Shown here piece by piece: positions 61,051 to 64,000 of a DNA stretch of 64,000 bases (within the stretch, counting starts at the first letter, position 1; each line of letters starts with the position of its first letter). The DNA lies in the NCBI RefSeq assembly GCF_010983895.1, contig NZ_CP048836.1:3100001-3164000 (forward strand), in the 5' to 3' direction. The stretch comes from Nitrogeniibacter mangrovi (GTDB lineage: Bacteria > Pseudomonadota > Gammaproteobacteria > Burkholderiales > Rhodocyclaceae). The translations under genes were made by a program, and so were the position numbers. Under the pieces are notes generated by a model that was not told the DNA's origin, made no database searches, and saw only the letters and a list, made by a program, of their open reading frames with translations.

Positions 61051-63408
61051 TCACCGCACGCACACCTTGCGCACCTGCGCCATGTCGGTGATGCCGGCGA
61101 GCACCTTTTCGATGCCGTCCTGGCGCAGGGTGCGCATGCCCTCTTCGAGGGCGAGGGCGAGCAGTTCGGCGACGCGGGCGCGTTCCTGGATGCGCTTCTT
61201 GGTGTCGTCGGTGCCGAGCATGAGTTCATGCAGACCGACGCGGCCGCGGTAGCCCTTGGTGCAGTCGTCACAACCGACCGGTTTGTAGAACGTGAATTGG
61301 CCCTGCTTGTCGGCGTAGGTGGTTTGCCATTGCTTGGCGACGGCCTTGCGCGCGGCGTCGGCGTCTTCCTTGAAGGGCGTCGTCATCTGCAGGTCGAGAC
61401 AGTACTCGTCGAGCAGGTTGGACATTTCGGCTACGTCGGGGTGATAGGCCGCCTTGCACTTGGGGCACAGGCGCTTGGCGAGGCGCTGGGCGAGCACGCC
61501 GAGCAGGGCATCGGCAAAGTTGAAGGGGTCCATGCCCATGTCGAGCAGGCGCACGATGGATTCGGGGGCGCTGTTGGTGTGGAGGGTGGAGAACACCAGG
61601 TGGCCGGTCAGCGAGGCCTCGAGGCCGACCGCAACGGTTTCGTGATCACGCATCTCGCCGACCATGATCACGTCCGGGTCGGCACGCAGGAAGGCGCGCA
61701 TCATGGTGGCGAAATCGAGGCCGGCTTTGCGGTTGACCTGGACCTGGCGCAGGCCTTTCTGGGTGATTTCCACCGGGTCCTCGGCGGTCCAGATCTTGGT
61801 GTCGGGGGTGTTGATGTGGCCGAGGATGGAGTGCAGCGTCGTGGTCTTGCCCGAGCCGGTCGGGCCGCAGACGAAGAAGATGCCGTAGGGCTTGGTGATG
61901 GCGCTCATGAGCCGCGACAGGTTGTTCTCGGTCAGGCCGAGCTTGTCGAGCGGAATCGGCTCGCTGTTGGCGAGGATACGCATGACCACGTCTTCGAGCC
62001 CGCCCGCGGTGGGCAGGGTGGCGACCCGCAGCTCGATGTCCAGCGGCGAGTACTTGCGGAACTTGATCTTGCCGTCCTGGGGCTTGCGCCGCTCGGAGAT
62101 GTCGAGGTCGCACATGATCTTGATGCGCGTGACGAGCGGGTTGCGGTAGCTGGCCGGCACCTCGATGTAAGGGACGAGCGTGCCGTCCTTGCGGAATCGG
62201 ATGAGGGTCTTTTCCTTGCCCGGGCGCGGCTCGATGTGGATGTCCGAGGCGCCCTGCTTGTAGGCGTCGACGATGACCTTGTTGACGAGTTTGACCAGCT
62301 CGTTGTCGGCGGCGGCCGACAGCTCCTCCGCCATCGAGCTGTCCTGCTCGTCCTCGACGAGATCGGAGAGCAGGTCGTCCACCGAGCCCATGTCGAGGCT
62401 CGCTTCGAAGAACTGGTCGACCGTCTTGCGGAACTCGCGCACGGTGGTCGCGCGGATCACGATGTTCTTGTTGGGGAAGACGTTGTGCGCCACGCGGGAG
62501 GCGCGGATCTGCTCCGGGTCGGTCGCCATGATGACGACCCCTTCCTCGTTCTCCTCGAGGGGCAGCCAGTGGCTCTGCTCGACGAATTCGCGCTTGATGT
62601 TGACCAGCAGATCCACCGGCTTGATCCGGTCGGAGTGGAAGGGCTCGTACTTCACGTTGAAGAAGGTCGCGACCGCCTGGCCGATTTCCTCCTGGCCCAG
62701 GCCCATGTCCTCGATCAGCACCTCTTCGGTGGGCACCTTGCGTTCGCGGGCCTTGCGGGTTGCAGCGTCGAGTTCCTCACGGGTGATCTTGGCTTCCGTC
62801 ACCAGCAGGTCATAACGGGAGCGCGGCGCGGCGGGGGCCTTGGTGCGCTGAGCGAAGGCGACGCCGAGCGTCTGCGCCAGCCCCAGCAGGCCTTCCTCGG
62901 CGATCGGCGTGAACGGCTGGCCATCGACCGAGTTGATCAGCTGCAGCACGCCTTCGAGTTCGCCCTTCTCGTTCGAGACGATCGGCGCCACCAGCATCTG
63001 CTTGCTGTGGTAGCCGGTCACCTCGTCCACTTCCTTGCGAAACTCCAGATGCGGGCTGATGGCGCGCAGCGCGGCCTCGTCGTAGACATCCGGAATGTTG
63101 AGCATCTTCTTCGCGTAGGCGACGTAGCCGGCGATGCTGTTTTCCGAGATTGGCAGGCGGATGCTGTTGACCTTGTGCAGCCCCATCTTCACTTTCGAGA
63201 CGATGGCGTTGCGCGCGTCGTCGACCGTGTAGATGGTCAGGCGCTCGGCGCCGAACAGCTCGCACAGATCGGCGGACAGCTCGAAGATGATTTCATCGAT
63301 GTTGTGGGTGGCATGGATGCGGGTCGTGATCGCCTGCAAGCCCTTGAAGAAGGCCAGGCGCGTGGCGACACCACCCGAGGTCGGACTTTTCCCGGCGGCA
63401 AGCGTCAT
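61051..63408 (-). CDS. GspE/PilB-type assembly ATPase with N-terminal GAF domain
   Basis: This 785-residue ATPase belongs to the type II secretion / type IV pilus family. An N-terminal GAF domain (about 20-185, ELSADLCELFGAERLTIYTVD, then GVLQLINSVDGQPFTP) is fused to the usual GspE N-domain (about 200-360) and a C-terminal ATPase. The Walker A GPTGSGKTTTLHSIL is near residue 515, and the Walker B region and zinc cysteines (LCPKCK and GCDDC) follow. It sits upstream of pilA on the same strand, in opposite functional order, and may act in a non-canonical secretion or pilus system. The GAF fusion is unusual for the family. Confidence 0.9.
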   Translation of the reverse strand: MTLAAGKSPTSGGVATRLAFFKGLQAITTRIHATHNIDEIIFELSADLCELFGAERLTIYTVDDARNAIVSKVKMGLHKVNSIRLPISENSIAGYVAYAKKMLNIPDVYDEAALRAISPHLEFRKEVDEVTGYHSKQMLVAPIVSNEKGELEGVLQLINSVDGQPFTPIAEEGLLGLAQTLGVAFAQRTKAPAAPRSRYDLLVTEAKITREELDAATRKARERKVPTEEVLIEDMGLGQEEIGQAVATFFNVKYEPFHSDRIKPVDLLVNIKREFVEQSHWLPLEENEEGVVIMATDPEQIRASRVAHNVFPNKNIVIRATTVREFRKTVDQFFEASLDMGSVDDLLSDLVEDEQDSSMAEELSAAADNELVKLVNKVIVDAYKQGASDIHIEPRPGKEKTLIRFRKDGTLVPYIEVPASYRNPLVTRIKIMCDLDISERRKPQDGKIKFRKYSPLDIELRVATLPTAGGLEDVVMRILANSEPIPLDKLGLTENNLSRLMSAITKPYGIFFVCGPTGSGKTTTLHSILGHINTPDTKIWTAEDPVEITQKGLRQVQVNRKAGLDFATMMRAFLRADPDVIMVGEMRDHETVAVGLEASLTGHLVFSTLHTNSAPESIVRLLDMGMDPFNFADALLGVLAQRLAKRLCPKCKAAYHPDVAEMSNLLDEYCLDLQMTTPFKEDADAARKAVAKQWQTTYADKQGQFTFYKPVGCDDCTKGYRGRVGLHELMLGTDDTKKRIQERARVAELLALALEEGMRTLRQDGIEKVLAGITDMAQVRKVCVR

Positions 63409-63564
63409 GAGATCGGTTCCTGCGTCATCAAACGGGCGCGGCGGCTCGCCGGCCCTGAAACATGGCTCATTCTAACGACATCGCCGGCGGGCTTGCGCGA
63501 CGACGGAAAGACTCGGATCTCAGTATCCCCCATGCGCGGGCGACCTGAACGCCGGAATACCGGG

Positions 63565-64000
63565 TCAAAACTCCAGCACTTGACCGTTTTGCAGACGTGT
63601 CGGCTTGAGCTTGCCCGGATAGACGCCGATCTGCGCCATGGTGCGCTCGCCGTGGCCCGGTTTGAGGTGGCTGATGTGGACCTGCGGCTCCACGGTCAGG
63701 GCATCAAGAAACTGCGCCAGCAGTGCCGGGCACATGTGACGCGAGGCCAGCGCCAGCCCATGCTCGGCGTCGGAAAATGCGGTCTCGATCACCAGGTGGC
63801 GCAGCTCGGGCAAGGCGTTGACGGCATCGATGAGGGCTGGCGTGAGCGTGGTGTCACCGGAGAACACCAGTTGCCCTGCACCACTGTCCAGCGCGTAGGC
63901 CACGGCGGGGACGGTATGAAAGGCGGGGAGCACGGAAATGCGGCGACCATCCAGCACGGCCTGTTCGCCGATACGCAAGGGCTGAAAGCGCATGAAGGGG
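63565..64000 (-). CDS. Metallo-beta-lactamase-fold hydrolase, C-terminal part
   Basis: The frame stays open to the window edge, so the N-terminus and the HxHxDH motif are outside. The visible C-terminal 145 residues show AFHTVPAVAYAL, the QLVFSGDTTLTPAL Asp segment, VIETAFSDAEHG and a HISHLKPGHGE segment. The fold resembles class II cyclic-nucleotide phosphodiesterases (PDE) and ribonuclease Z-type enzymes, but a substrate cannot be given. It has 157 bases between it and the GspE gene. Confidence 0.75.
   Translation of the reverse strand, partial: PFMRFQPLRIGEQAVLDGRRISVLPAFHTVPAVAYALDSGAGQLVFSGDTTLTPALIDAVNALPELRHLVIETAFSDAEHGLALASRHMCPALLAQFLDALTVEPQVHISHLKPGHGERTMAQIGVYPGKLKPTRLQNGQVLEF

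Overview
The window is GC-rich (roughly two thirds G+C) chromosomal DNA from a betaproteobacterium. The best fit is the Rhodocyclales (Azoarcus, Thauera, Zoogloea and relatives), judged from protein sequences and from the XrtA-type PEP-CTERM accessory set (PrsT, PrsR, PrsK and the linked sugar transferase). Genes are packed tightly, with many 4-base ATGA overlaps. I see no insertion sequence, prophage, CRISPR array or rRNA operon.

Layout. 0-9.7 kb: the end of rlmM, the helicase rhlE, a PAS-GGDEF-EAL protein with degenerate catalytic motifs, the pntAA-pntAB-pntB transhydrogenase operon, a PP2C phosphatase and an HDOD protein. 9.7-14.5 kb: a glycolate oxidase operon (GntR regulator, glcD, a 40-residue membrane peptide, glcE, glcF) with a palindromic operator. 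14.6-19.2 kb: a SulP transporter, then rplU-rpmA-obgE-proB behind a near-consensus sigma-70 promoter that overlaps the sulP stop codon. 19.3-27.9 kb: the most unusual part. It holds a PEP-CTERM surface protein behind a sigma-54 promoter, then a tight unit ThiF-like E1 / nitroreductase / GT4 glycosyltransferase / PIG-L deacetylase, divergent from two FtsX-like permeases and the exosortase-associated acyltransferase. 27.9-38.6 kb: prpE, a response regulator with a dead GGDEF domain, acuI, a second HDOD protein, lemA plus a GIDE-domain protein with an EF-hand, uup, tRNA-Arg and an Aer-like chemoreceptor. 38.6-49.3 kb: one probable seven-gene unit for exopolysaccharide and PEP-CTERM control (sugar transferase, prsK, prsR, prsT, UDP-sugar dehydrogenase, lytic transglycosylase, periplasmic protease). 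49.3-64 kb: an HD-GYP protein, an esterase, tRNA-Leu, queA-tgt-yajC-secD-secF with a four-helix-bundle gene wedged between secD and secF, a DUF2322-like gene, purB, a type IV pilin behind a sigma-54 promoter, a GAF-domain GspE/PilB-type ATPase and a partial metallo-beta-lactamase-fold gene.

How the parts connect. PrsK and PrsR are a kinase and a sigma-54-dependent activator. The only PEP-CTERM substrate gene in the window carries a -24/-12 promoter, so substrate and regulator are probably linked. Exosortase XrtA itself is not here. The sugar transferase, UDP-sugar dehydrogenase and PrsT suggest that polysaccharide synthesis and protein sorting are produced together. The best candidates for undescribed biology are the ThiF/nitroreductase/GT4/PIG-L unit and the inverted-repeat-flanked four-helix gene that splits secDF.
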